A stretch of DNA of 64,000 nucleotides from Anaeramoeba flamelloides (lineage: Eukaryota; Metamonada; Anaeramoebidae). The first letter of the stretch is position 1. Every line of letters starts with the position of its first letter. Location: contig JANTQA010000070.1 of the NCBI GenBank assembly GCA_027625915.1, forward strand, positions 7,445,001 through 7,509,000. The letters are read 5' to 3'. The translations under genes and the position numbers were made by a program. This document shows, in pieces, positions 1-10,757 of this stretch. Under the pieces are notes generated by a model. It was not told where the DNA came from. It was given only the letters and a program-made list of their open reading frames with translations, and searched no databases.

Positions 1-106
1 AAAAAATTTAAGATAAATATATCTATATAAAAATAAGAAATTATTGTGATTTAACTTTGAAAATTAATTATTAATAAAAATTCAAAAAAAAAAAGGAGAA
101 ATTTAT

Positions 107-3100
107 TTAACAACAATTATTATTCGATTTTTTTTTTCGAGTCTCTTCGAAATCTTCATCTGTAATTCTTGTTCCCAATATTTTTTCATGTCTGATTCCA
201 TTTTTTAAAATATATTGAGATAAATATTCGATACTTTCCTGTACGTTGAATGCTGTTTTTGCACTCGTTTTATAGCATTTTATAAAATTATTCTCATTAC
301 AATATTGTTTCATTTCTTCTTCAGTTTTATTCCAGCCGCCATTTTCTTGATCAACCAAATCAATCTATAAATCATCAAAATAGTATAATAATTGAATTTT
401 TTTCGTTTATATGTTTGTTTGTTTGTTGTGTGTGTGTTGAAATTATGTATTTGTGAAGAAATTAAATATCTTATATATTTCATTTGTGAAAAAATAAATA
501 AATATTTTTAAAGCAATTAAAGCAAAAAATCAATTTGATAAGATTAACAAATAGCAATTTTCTTAGTTTTTTTGTAAATTGTGTAAATAAAAATAAAATT
601 TTGGATTTCATCGAAGATTTGGATTATTTTCTATGTGATCGTGTCGTCAAGTGCCGTAGAGTGCCGTCAAGTGCCTAGGTTTTTTTTAATTTCTAAAATT
701 AAAAAAAACCTAACGGCGCTTTTCTTGAGGTTCTCTGTTTTATTTGTGAAGTGTTCTAGGTTTTTTTGAGTTTTCTATTTATTTGGAAAATCAAATAGAA
801 AACCTCAAAAAAACCTAGAACACTTTACAAATAAAACAGAAAACTCAAGAAAAGCTAACAAAGCTTTTCCAGAATTTAAAAGAATAGAGTAAAATCAAAG
901 ATTTTATTCAATTCTTTTGAATCCTGGAAAACCTAACGACTTTCTATCCTATGAAAATAGTCGTAAAATTTGGATTTCTGAATTAAAAAAATATAATATT
1001 TCTAATATTAAAATAATATTAATATTATTAATAAACAACAAAAAAAGATTCAATATCTTTATTAGCGACATTAGATAATAAAATTATGTTTGAATCTTTT
1101 TAAAAAATTCGAAATATGGTATTTCCAAAAATGTATTTATTTTTTTATATTTCAATTTATATTCTCCATCTTTGTTATTGTTTCAATTTGTAAATTAATT
1201 AATACCAAATTAAGTGGAATATTACCACTAATTGAATCCGTATTTATTGTTTGTATTTCAAAATATATTTATCAAAATATTTGAAAAAATAAAAAAAATT
1301 GTGTTTTTTTTGAGGAAGCAATGTACGGTCAATTTCAATAAAAAACGGGATAAGGTAAGGACACGAAGGATTTTTAAAATAATAAAATACAGTTATAAGT
1401 TATCAAATCTATTGGAAATTTTGTTGAGATTAAACCTCTTTGGAAAAAAAATTTTGTTACAATCAAAAAAATCTAAAATAATCTCCAATTTTCATTCCTA
1501 AAAAATATCATATAAAATTAAGATCTGAAACTTTCATATCTTTTATTAAAGTAATATAACCCAAAAAAAACAAAATATCAGATAAAATAGAGATCACTAA
1601 TTTTCTAATCTTTTATTTAAGTAATATCACACTAACAAACAAATAAATTGGGTTATTATAAAGAATCAATTAATAACAGTTTTGGTTTTTTAAATAGTTT
1701 TCATTAGGATTGAGTTTAATAAAGATATATTATAAAATAATTTTGCCACTCTTTTTTGGAAATAACTTATTTCTAATCGATCATAAGGTAAAATAATTTT
1801 TTTATTTATACAAGCAGTTTTAACAGACCATTTGTTATTGGAAAAAGATTAAAGGAAATGATGTCGATTAAGATAATCAACAAAAATATTTATTATTAAG
1901 GTATTTCAAAAACAAATTATTCTTCTTCATTTTTTTTTTTTTACTTTTTGATTTAAATAAATTAATTAATTAGGGTCTAAATCAGCAATTTCAATTCTTA
2001 TTTGTTTAAATCAAAAAGTAAAAAAAAAAAATAAATAAAAGGAAAAAAGAAAAAGAAAAATAGCAAAAATGAATCAACAAATAATAATTTTTCTTAAAAG
2101 ATCTTGCCATTGGTAGTTATTTGAGCTTTGGTTGGGTTTTTTATTTTTAGTTAAAGAAAAAAACTTGTAGTTGATCATATTTTTATTTCTTATAAAGCTA
2201 CTTTTAATTTTCCTTTTGATCCTTTGACAATACCTTAAGTTATAGTTTTATCTTTTGAGTTATCACTTAAAATCAAAGATTATGAATCGATTTTTAATAT
2301 TGTTAAAGGGTTTGGGAAAATGTAATGAAACAATTTCATTTATTACTTTTTTTTCAAAATTCAAACAAGTGTCTAAAGTTAAGGGATACCCGAGTTTAAG
2401 TTCACTTGTGATTACTTTTAGTCTTAACTTCATATTTGTTAATATAAAAGAAAAAAAAGTATTTTTTTTTTTCCATTTGAAATTCAAATGCCCTGATTTA
2501 GCATTACTCCCTATTAAAATTAATTTTTAAAAAATGGTTCTTTAAAGTTATATAAATTTTGATTTAATATTTAAAAGTCTAAATTATGAAATATTTATTT
2601 AAAGAAACAATTGGATAATCCATGTCCTTTTTATCAAGAAAGGTATCATTAAACTTTTTTAAATTGTAAAATTTAGCTTGTTTTCATTATTTTGTTATAT
2701 GAATAGTGTTTGCTGGAAAATTCATTCAAAAAAAGTCCCATTCATCTTTCGAAAGAATATTTCCGACATCTAAGTGAAAAGTTAAACTTTTTAAAAACTT
2801 TGTTGAGTTGGATTATATTTTTCCCTTTTGGAATTGGGGATTCTAAATGATTTATTCAAGTAATTTTTTATCAGTTTTGGTTTTTTGAGCAAACCTAAAT
2901 GAAAATTTTGTTCCATTTATTTTATGATTGGCTGTAAGGGTTTCTGTGGTTGCTTATTAAGACTTGAATTCGATCGTCAATTACTTACAGGCAATTTGGG
3001 ATTAAGAAATATATTTACCATTGGGGGAAAAAAGTGAAACACAATTTTTAATTGTAAATAACAATAGAACCTGAAAACAAAAAGTAAAACCAATTAAAAG

Positions 3101-5769
3101 AAGAAACCAATTAACTTCAAAGAATAAATCATTATATTATTTTAAAACAAGCCAACAAAAATTTAGATCTCCTTTTTTATTAAAAATATGAAGAGTTGTT
3201 TAAAGATCTTAAAAATATCTCAAAATTTTATAACAAATTTTTAATAATAGTTGATCAATCAAAGAAAAACCCCTCAATTTCTAAAAAAGATAGTATTAAA
3301 AAAAACTGTTATTGTCTTGAATTCTTCATTTTGCCTTTAATTATTTATTTTTTCTTTTATTTATTCTTTTTTTAATTGATCTTACTTTTTATTTTCAGTA
3401 ATACTACTATTAAAAACCCTGATTATGTTTTAATATTCCATTTTGTCTTTAACCATTCATTTTTTCTTTTATTAACTGATCTTACCTTTATTTTTCGTTT
3501 TCGCTAAGGTTTCTAATTAAAAATCGTGTTTAAGGGAGCAGGTACATTTTACAAATTTTGAGTTTCAGCAGTTTATACGAAACTGAATTATTCAAATAAT
3601 TTCTTGAACCAAATACATTAATATTTTAATAAATATGAGAGTGGGATATCTCCCTAGTATAATATCTTTTACATACCAATTAAAAAATGGAAATCCAAAA
3701 AATAAAAAAATTGAGCTTGAAAAAATAAATAAAAATCATTTATTTCTGATCTTATCTGTAATATTTGATACAATTACTTCTTCTTTAGTTTGTTTTATTT
3801 TTAATTCTGAATAGAAAAACTTTTGTAAAATTTTTGATTAACAAATTCCTTTTTTATTTATAAAGAATTTCCAAAATGAATTTTAAATTCCTATTTTCAT
3901 TTAATTTACCTAATTCTTATTTTTAGTTCAGAAAATAGGATATTTTTAGATTTCTTCTATTAGAAATAAAGATTTATTGGATGTGTTTGTTTGATTTGAT
4001 CATTTTTTATTCTTTTCGATTAAATTGAAAACTCAAAATGACTTTGAATTATGTTTTCAATTTTTTAATCTCTATTTTCTTTTTCTTTGGGTTGAATATT
4101 TTATAGTTGTTTTTTGGATTTCAAAAATTCATTCCCTTTTCTTAAGCCTTTGAAACAGTATTCTTTGTTTTGGCTTGGTTTGATAAAAATATTTGAAAAA
4201 GGAAATTTGAAAACAAATTTGTAAAAAAATGTTTTGTTTAAATAAAAATAAATAATAATGGGGCGAGAAATTCAAGTTAATGACTTGTTTGGATTCATAA
4301 AAATTTAGAAGATAAAGGAATAAATCGTTTGAAAATAGAATTTGGTTGAATTTTTTTTTTTTAATCCTTGATTTCAACAAATTTATCTTGGAATGTGATC
4401 TTTCTTGTTTGATTTTTCAAAAAAGAAAAGATTTGTTTAAAATGTACATCTTCTCTGGTCTATTTTTTTTTTTTGTACTATTTTGGTTGATTTCAATCAT
4501 TAGTATAAACACTTTTCTAGATCCAAAACCTAATTTAATAAAAATTAAAATTTAATAAAAAAAAATGTTTCAAATAATTGAAGATTCAACTCTGGTTTAC
4601 TTTAGTTTGTATTTCTTTTCATAAGTAGAGCAGTGAATGGTATTTTGGTTTACAAGTTTCAATAATCCATAGCACTCAAAAAATCTTTTTTCAGTAAGAT
4701 TGTAGTAAAGTAAATTTTTCAAAATGGTAAAATGTACTTAACTTTTTTTTTTACCAAATGGTTTTTCACAATTAATCACATTCTGATTTCTTTGAACCAA
4801 AAACTAAATTCTGTTTATCATGAAAACGATATTTTTAATTCAACAAATTCATAAAAAAAACTTTAAGGGTTCGTATTGCTTTTCTTGAATGGTTATTTCT
4901 GAAGAAAAAGAAAAGAAAAATAAAAAAAAAAAGAATAAAAGTAATAATAAAGTGCATACTTTATTAGCAATCAAAATAACAGGTATTGGTTTGTCATCGA
5001 TTGTTCTGACTTGGTTGTCTATGTCTTCTTTCCAGAGTTTTACAGATTTAAAAGTATCCGTTCTGGTGACATCAAAAACGATAATAGCACCCAAAGCTTC
5101 TTTATAATAAACTCGTGTCATTTTTTGGGTTCTTTCTTGCCCTATAGTGAAGAAATTAGATCCCCAAGAAAGATTACAAAAAAATTGTATCAAATAAGAA
5201 GGGAAGGATAATTCAAGAAAGGAATTGAAAAGAGAATTTCTTTTAATTCAAGGTTTATTTTTTGAATGGCTTGTTATAAAAAACACAAGATTAAAAAAAA
5301 GGATAATCACCTCCAATGTCCCATAATTGGACTCTAATACGAGTCTTTTTATCAAGCTGGATGTCTTTGTGGGCAAAGTCTACTCCGATCTAAAAAATTG
5401 GTTTTTGAACAAAAATGAAAAAGAAAGGAATGATAATTAATTAAAATAAAAAAAAATACAATTTATGTTTTGTTTTGTTTCTTATTTCTTGTGTTCTTGG
5501 AAACGAAAAAATTAACTCCCTAAAAAAATTTTTACTGTCGATCTATAATAGTTTGTAAATTTTCCTTCAACGTACTGATTAATTAACGAAGTTTTTCCAG
5601 TCCCTAAATTCTTTTTTAAAGTAGCAAATTTTTTTTGTTAGATAAGAAAAGAAAACAGTTTTAAGAATTAAGGTTGAAAAGTGAAATCGAAAAAGGCTTG
5701 AGGGAAACTTACCCCAACAACAATTATTTTATAAACGTATTCGGTGAATCCTTCTTCTTCAAAAGACAT
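107..5769 (-). CDS. Rab32-like: Rab32-family small GTPase, five exons
   Basis: The product is a 216-residue Rab GTPase, a membrane-bound switch for vesicle and organelle traffic. Exons in transcript order are 5769-5713, 5610-5536, 5389-5311, 5141-4960 and 364-107 (651 nt with stop). Residues 19-26 form the P-loop GNLGTGKT, T44 precedes IGVDF (Rab32/38-type switch I), 67-73 is WDIGGQE with Q72 at the catalytic position, 130-133 is NKID, and 165-167 is SAK. The protein ends in Cys-Cys, a double-geranylgeranylation signal. Switch II followed by MTRVYYKEALGA is characteristic of Rab32. Introns are 102, 146, 169 and 4595 nt. For exon 2 two AGs compete; the upstream one (AG at 5612-5611) is needed to keep GxxxxGKT. 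Oddities are Gly instead of Ala in the WDxAGQE motif and the huge last intron. The family call is firm; the exact subfamily rests on motifs read by eye. Confidence 0.9.
641..975. repeat. Multi-hairpin element, copy 1
   Basis: Four hairpins follow one another. The first (about 666-704) pairs CCTAGGTTTTTTTTAATTT with its complement. The second (about 724-848) has arms of about 55 bp. The third (about 866-937) pairs a TTTCCAG...GAATTT arm with AAATTC-like...CTGGAAA. The fourth is a small ACGACT/AGTCGT stem (about 938-970). The left edge has three overlapping copies of GTCAAGTGCCGT-like units. A related block lies at 49790-50190. No coding potential is visible. It may be a foldback transposon or a structured-RNA-like repeat. 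Confidence 0.6.
1503..1640. repeat. Two-unit tandem repeat, about 70 bp period
   Basis: Two diverged units each read AAATATCA.ATAAAAT..AGATC, then a run ending TCTTTTATT.AAGTAATAT. The unit is about 65-75 bp. It lies inside the large Rab intron. Confidence 0.5.
1928..2032. repeat. Poly-T/poly-A palindrome
   Basis: TTTACTTTTTGATTTAAA near 1940 is repeated in inverted orientation as TTTAAATCAAAAAGTAAA near 2005, with flanking T and A runs that also pair. The loop is about 45 bp. It is probably a small foldback element within the Rab intron. Confidence 0.5.
3000..3290 (+). repeat. Rep-3 dispersed repeat, copy 1
   Basis: From TTTACCATT-GGG-AAAAAAGTGAAA through TTAACTTCAAAGAATAA.TCATTATA to the TTGATCAATCAAAGAAAAA region, this matches about 36215-36510 in the same orientation, and 49600-49740 more weakly. 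No product is recognisable. Confidence 0.5.
3318..3530. repeat. Two-unit tandem duplication, about 105 bp period
   Basis: ATTCTTCATTTTGCCTTTAA...TTTTTCTTTTATT...TGATCTTAC...TTTTATTTTC is followed by a second diverged unit starting ATTCCATTTTGTCTTTAACC with the same order of landmarks. It sits just before the Rep-2 copy. Confidence 0.5.
3540..4760 (+). repeat. Rep-2 dispersed repeat, copy 1
   Basis: Long diverged similarity to 39715-41400 and 56400-57600, all in the same orientation. Shared landmarks in order are AAAATAGGATATTT, GGGTTGAATATTTT.TAG, TTTGATA.AAATATTT, ATCCAAAACC.AATTTAATAAAA, and AGTGAATG.TATTTTGG followed by CTCAAAAAAT. No intact ORF is shared between copies, so the encoded product, if any, is lost. 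Confidence 0.6.
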
Positions 5770-6911
5770 AAATGTGTGAAAAGTTAAAAATAATAAAAAA
5801 TAAATTTGCTTTCAATAGTTCAGTTGTTTGAAAACCATTTTAACTCTTGTTCTTTTGATGATATCTTACATTGAAGCTTTTAATTGTGTGTAGGTGTTTT
5901 TCTATAGAATTAATTTGAACGACTTTTCAATCTTCGTTGTCTTGGAGATTTTCAAAAAGAACAAATTTTTTTCCCAAGTTTGAAAAATAAAGGAATCATA
6001 AACAATTTTAATCAAATCTTAGACAACCAATTTTCTTTAGAATACCCTTTTTTAAATATTCATAACATTAAAGTTCCTAACATTTTTGTTTACAAATCTT
6101 GCAAACCCATTCTTCAAGAAAAAATTGTTATAATATGAAGGTACAAGATTTGAAAATAACTTTTATATAATCTTGTCTATTCACAAAACTGCTTACTGAC
6201 AATGAAGACTTAACATTATAATAAGACCCACGAAAACTATTTTTCAAAATCTGCAATTTGTAATTGTTCTAAAAGTCTTTTTTCCCTTTTATTACTTCAA
6301 GTTAATTTCCATCAACAAATCAAAATCTAAGTCACTATATTGGAATTTTAATGTAATATAATTCAAATGATCGTTTAGTCAATTGTAAACTTAATGGAAG
6401 CTTTGTGTTTATGTTGGTATTGCAAGAACATGTTTTTCTATAATTTGAGTCTTATAGTACATAGTTTAAACTCACTTTGATAATTTCTTCAAATTACAAA
6501 ACTGTTTTTACATAAAAAAAAATATTTTTCAAAGTAGAAATCAATAAAAAAAATTCGAAATTTTTTCATAAAACCTCCACTCGAACAATTAAATCACAGA
6601 TCCAGAATATACTAATATTTTCAAAATAAAGAGGTTAAGCTTTCTTGCTTTACCAAAAACAAAAATAGAAGTTTTTCTCCAAACTCATTTTTTGAAGTTT
6701 CATTCTTTTAGAATAATTTTTCTGTGAAAAAATCTGACAAAAAAACGATATTAAAAGGAAACAAGAACAGAAAAAAAATAATATTTAAAAAATAAGAAAG
6801 AGTCACACTCTTTTTTCATTGAACTTTATTCCTTTCTTGTTTTTAAAGTTTACTTAAAAAAATATTCAGATAAAAAAAAACAAGAAAAGAATAAGAACGA
6901 AGACCTGTAGC
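5770..6911. promoter_or_regulatory. Divergent intergenic region between Rab and coiled-coil genes
   Basis: The two genes are transcribed away from each other, so both promoters must lie in this 1.1-kb stretch. It is AT-rich with many A and T runs. I see no defined TATA or initiator element that I would defend, and no repeat copy from the families found elsewhere. Confidence 0.5.
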
Positions 6912-9900
6912 ATGAACTCCAACCAAAACAACACAAGGACTTTCACTCAAAAAGACATTCAAACCTTCCAAAGGCACATTCAGGATCTGAATAAGAAATT
7001 AAGAAACAGCGAACAAGAAGTGCAAACGAGAACTAAGCAGCTTTCGAAGGCGATCCAAGCATTAAAAAAGGCGAGTAGCCGAGAAAAGGATTTACAAATG
7101 ATTTTAAACGAATACAAAAGTCCAATCCAGAAATTACAAACGAAAGAACATCCATTCGCTGGACAAACAGAAATCCAGAATGAAGAAAAAACAGCCTTTT
7201 TATTGAAGATCGAGAAGTTGGAAAAAGAAAAACAAAAAGTTACAGAAATTTGCAGTAGCACAAGGAAACAATATTTGCAAAGCCAAAAGGAGAATAGCGA
7301 ACTCGAAAAGAAATTACAAACGGCTATCAAGTTTTCAAGAGAAAAAATAAGGAATCTCGAGAGAAGAAATAGCAAAAATTATGAAATAATTCACGAACAA
7401 TTAAAAATTGAAAACATGAACCAAAACAATTTTGAAAATCACAACAACAACAATAATAATAATAAAAATAAAAATGTGCCGATTGAAAAAATTAGAGACA
7501 AAAAATTGATCTTAATCCTCCAACAAACTGTCGAAAGGCAAAAAGAAAAATTAGATAAAAAAATCGATCTTTTTAATTCCATCAAAAAAGAATTAACAAA
7601 AAAATCACAACAAAATACTGGATTAAAAACAAAAATTACAAAATATGAAATTGAATTAAAAGTTCTTAAAAACAATACTCTCGATTTACTTGATAAAGAA
7701 AATGGAATTGAAAGCATTAAAATGGAGATTGAGGATGAAACAATGAAAAAGATGACCCAATTAAATGAAAAAATTGAAAATTTAAAAACGAAAAATAAAA
7801 CTTTAAGGAGAGAATCGAATTATTTAATCAAAAAACTGAAACAAGAAAAAGAGAAAAGAAAAGAGAACGAAAACTCAAAAAGAAAAGAGATCAATAAGGA
7901 TAAAGAACAAGAACAAAAAGAAACACAAGAACAAGAACAAATAAGAAAAGAGCAAATGAAACAAAAAATAGACCAAGAACAAGAAAAAGAAAAAGAAAAG
8001 GAAAGAGAAAAAGAAAAAGAAAAAGAAAAGGAAAGAGAAAAAGAAAAAGAAAAAGAAAAGGAAAGAGAAAAAGAAAAAGAAAAAGAAAAAGAAAAGGAAA
8101 GAGAAAAAGAAAAAGAAAAAGAACAACAAATGGAATTATTAATCAAAACCTTAAAAAAAAAGCAAATTCAAATTGAAAATGTGAATGTTCAATTACAAAA
8201 TGAATTAGATGAATTAAAAAAGCAACAAGCAATTAACGCTCAACAAAAAGTTGATTCTGATCAAATTGTAAAAAAATTAGGTTTAGATCATTCACAATTA
8301 ACAAAACAATTGAATACTAAAAGACAAAAACTCAAGCAATATAAGGAACAAATAAAAGCAATTGAACAAAATAATAATAAAATCAAAGAAGAATACGAAG
8401 ATAAAATAAATATAGTTAACACCGAGATGGAAGAACAAAAAACAGAAAAAGAAAAAATAGAAGAAAAATTTGATGAATTAAAACAGAAATTAGAAAATGT
8501 TAAAACAATTAATTCACAATTCGAAAAGGAGGTCAATAAACAAAAAATGATTAATTCTGAATTAAAAGGAAATAATTTCAAATTATTGAAAAATAAAGAA
8601 AAATTAAATAGTGATTTAAAAAATTTAGAACAAGAAATACTTGAAATTGAAATGGACAATCAGGAAATTGAGGAATCAAGGAATCAATTAAAAATTAATT
8701 ACCAAAGTCAAGAAAAAAATTTTCAAAAAATCAATGAAAACAAAAAAATTCTAGAACAAGTGGTTAAAAAAATAAAAAATGAAAACCAGGGATTACGGTT
8801 ATTTTCATCCAAATTAAAATCAGAAATATTATTCCATGAAAAGGAAAATAATAAATTACTTGAATGGATCCAAAATTTAGAAAAACAGAGCCATGACCAG
8901 AAGTTTACCATTCAAAGGCAATACAAATTACAGCAACAGCTGCAAAGCAAATACAACCAACAATTTCAACAATTCCAAAAACAGAGCCAAGAGAATACAA
9001 AGGAATTGGAAACACAATTCAATCACCAAGCAGAAACATTAGAGAAATCAAATTTAGAATATCAAGAAATTATCCAATTGTTGGAAAAGAAATTAAAAAA
9101 AAAAAAAAAACAAAAAAATGAATTATTAAATATCATTACCGAATTAAAAAAGCAAAATTTCACGCTAGTTAAAACAGCCAAAGAATTGGAACAGGATTGG
9201 GAGAATAGCAAAGAGATGATGACCGAATTGCAGCAGATTGAACACCAATTAAGGGATGAAAACGAGAATTTGAAAGAACAAAATTTGAGACTCATTGAAA
9301 CAAAAAGCGAAATCATTGAACAATTGGAAATATACGAAAGAGCATTGAAAGGTTCAACTTATGAATCTTTTAGATTAAAACAAAATTTGCAAGAACTTCG
9401 AGAGGATAATACGAAATTAAGAGAATCCTTCGAAACTCTATCCCAGAATTATAGCACTGGCAATAAAAACAATATCAATGTAAACGATGGTGATGATAAT
9501 TCTAATTCTAATGGTAACGATAACGACAACGATAACGAGAATAATGAGAATGGTGGGAATAAAAATCAAAATAATAAGAAGGGCGAAGATAAAAAGATCC
9601 AAAATAACAAAGAGAATAAGGGAAATGATGAGAGTGTATTAAATGGGAAGGAAAAAACTGAAACACAAATCGAAAATAAAAATATATCAAATTCCCATGA
9701 AAATTCTAATGGTAATAATTTTAATAATGAAAGCGGAAACAAAGAAACAATTCCCGACACAAATAATGAGGCGAAGGATGATAACAAAAGCAATGGTATT
9801 ATTATTAATAATAATAATTCCAATAATAATGATGATAATAACAAAGATAATGGTGATTGGAAAATTGAAAAAAAGCTATTAAAAAATCAAATTGAAAATT

Positions 9901-10757
9901 TAAAAAAACAAATAAAATTAATAAAGGAAGAAGAAAAAAGCGAACCCAAAGATAAATTAAAAAAACCAAATCCAGATAAAAAAACACATTCTGGAATCGA
10001 CAATAAAATTGTAGAAAATTCTATAATATTAGAAGAAAAATTAGAACAAATCCGAAAAATGAATCGAATACTGACGGAAAAAAATAGATTAATTCAAAAA
10101 TTGAGAGGAATCATTATTGAAATGAAAAAGCAAGTAGTGATCCAAGAAAATGAAACAGCAGCAAAGATCCGCAATTTAAAAGAAAAAGTAGAAAAAAGTA
10201 ATTTCAAAATCAAAGCATCTGAAAAGCAAAATAGCCAATTCCAAAGAGAAATGGAAGAATTGGAATACCGTTTTAAAGACGAATTAGAAAGATTAAAAGA
10301 AATTGTTGAAGACTTAAAAAGATTCGCCGAAGGGAAAAAAAAAACCAAACGGGCATTGAAAAAAAAAAAAAACCAACAGACTTTGCTTTTCGAGGGCATA
10401 GATACACTGCAAATGAAATTAATGTACGAACAACAACAATCCTTACTAAGACAAAAATTATCAGATTATAATTCCCTCTCCAAAATTTTAAATGACAAAA
10501 TGCATGATTTGTCCATTTCAAATGAACAATTAAACGAAGTTGTCAATTCGGAAAAAAAGTTAAGGAATGAAAACTTTGAATTAAATGAAAAAATTTCAGA
10601 ACAAACTTTCCAAAATGAATACTTGCAATCCCTATTAAAAGAATTTGTTGGAAATGATGGCATTGTTCAAATTACTAATACCAATTCTACCTTCAATTCG
10701 ACAATGGAAAAACACCCACCAATAGAGCTCAGTGATAATAGTTCAGATGAAATGTAA
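6912..10757 (+). CDS. Large coiled-coil protein, 1281 aa
   Basis: A single uninterrupted reading frame starts at an ATG preceded by an in-frame stop (TAA 21 nt upstream) and ends at TAA after ELSDNSSDEM. Almost the whole length has heptad-like Leu/Ile spacing with Lys/Glu/Gln, giving several long coiled-coil segments. Residues about 355-405 are a Lys-Glu-Arg repeat made of near-identical EKEKEKERE units. About residues 855-985 form a low-complexity Asn/Asp/Gly/Glu linker that separates two coiled-coil halves. There is no head domain, transmembrane segment or enzyme motif. Architecture resembles tethers and scaffolds such as golgins or centrosomal proteins, but compositional similarity cannot prove homology. 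The function is unknown. No intron is needed, unlike several neighbours. Confidence 0.9.
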   Translation: MNSNQNNTRTFTQKDIQTFQRHIQDLNKKLRNSEQEVQTRTKQLSKAIQALKKASSREKDLQMILNEYKSPIQKLQTKEHPFAGQTEIQNEEKTAFLLKIEKLEKEKQKVTEICSSTRKQYLQSQKENSELEKKLQTAIKFSREKIRNLERRNSKNYEIIHEQLKIENMNQNNFENHNNNNNNNKNKNVPIEKIRDKKLILILQQTVERQKEKLDKKIDLFNSIKKELTKKSQQNTGLKTKITKYEIELKVLKNNTLDLLDKENGIESIKMEIEDETMKKMTQLNEKIENLKTKNKTLRRESNYLIKKLKQEKEKRKENENSKRKEINKDKEQEQKETQEQEQIRKEQMKQKIDQEQEKEKEKEREKEKEKEKEREKEKEKEKEREKEKEKEKEKEREKEKEKEQQMELLIKTLKKKQIQIENVNVQLQNELDELKKQQAINAQQKVDSDQIVKKLGLDHSQLTKQLNTKRQKLKQYKEQIKAIEQNNNKIKEEYEDKINIVNTEMEEQKTEKEKIEEKFDELKQKLENVKTINSQFEKEVNKQKMINSELKGNNFKLLKNKEKLNSDLKNLEQEILEIEMDNQEIEESRNQLKINYQSQEKNFQKINENKKILEQVVKKIKNENQGLRLFSSKLKSEILFHEKENNKLLEWIQNLEKQSHDQKFTIQRQYKLQQQLQSKYNQQFQQFQKQSQENTKELETQFNHQAETLEKSNLEYQEIIQLLEKKLKKKKKQKNELLNIITELKKQNFTLVKTAKELEQDWENSKEMMTELQQIEHQLRDENENLKEQNLRLIETKSEIIEQLEIYERALKGSTYESFRLKQNLQELREDNTKLRESFETLSQNYSTGNKNNINVNDGDDNSNSNGNDNDNDNENNENGGNKNQNNKKGEDKKIQNNKENKGNDESVLNGKEKTETQIENKNISNSHENSNGNNFNNESGNKETIPDTNNEAKDDNKSNGIIINNNNSNNNDDNNKDNGDWKIEKKLLKNQIENLKKQIKLIKEEEKSEPKDKLKKPNPDKKTHSGIDNKIVENSIILEEKLEQIRKMNRILTEKNRLIQKLRGIIIEMKKQVVIQENETAAKIRNLKEKVEKSNFKIKASEKQNSQFQREMEELEYRFKDELERLKEIVEDLKRFAEGKKKTKRALKKKKNQQTLLFEGIDTLQMKLMYEQQQSLLRQKLSDYNSLSKILNDKMHDLSISNEQLNEVVNSEKKLRNENFELNEKISEQTFQNEYLQSLLKEFVGNDGIVQITNTNSTFNSTMEKHPPIELSDNSSDEM
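7982..8133 (+). repeat. In-frame polypurine minisatellite within the coiled-coil gene
   Basis: The coding strand is made of GAAAAA, GAAAAG and GAAAGA hexamers for about 150 bp, arranged in larger near-identical units of 42-48 bp ending GAAAAGGAAAGA. All units are multiples of three, so copy-number change keeps the frame. It encodes the Lys-Glu-Arg block. The pure purine strand makes triplex formation and slippage plausible. Confidence 0.7.

Larger units (their letters stand above)
365..4959 (-). other. 4.6-kb last intron of the Rab gene, filled with repeats
   Basis: The donor is GTATGC at 4959 after the NK of NKxD; the acceptor TATAG ends at 365 and the next exon opens with IDL, so the join is phase 0 and restores NKIDL. 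The other three introns of this gene are 102-169 nt. The interior has no conserved coding exon that I can see. It holds a multi-hairpin block (641-975), a two-unit tandem repeat (1503-1640), a poly-A/T palindrome (1928-2032), a Rep-3 copy (about 3000-3290), a two-unit tandem repeat (3318-3530) and a Rep-2 copy (about 3540-4760). Confidence 0.8.

Noticed and set aside
4129-4555. Two opposite-strand frames in the Rab intron
   Set aside because: They lie in Rep-2, are rich in Phe/Leu/Ile, and are not kept in the other Rep-2 copies.
5601-5611. Use of the downstream AG (TTTAG before GGACTGG) as the exon 2 acceptor of the Rab gene
   Set aside because: It would delete two residues from the GxxxxGKT P-loop; the upstream AG keeps the motif exact and the frame open.
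7820-8146. Minus-strand frames of Ser/Phe or Phe only under the coiled-coil gene
   Set aside because: They are the antisense of the Lys-Glu-Arg repeat; the composition follows from the polypurine tract.
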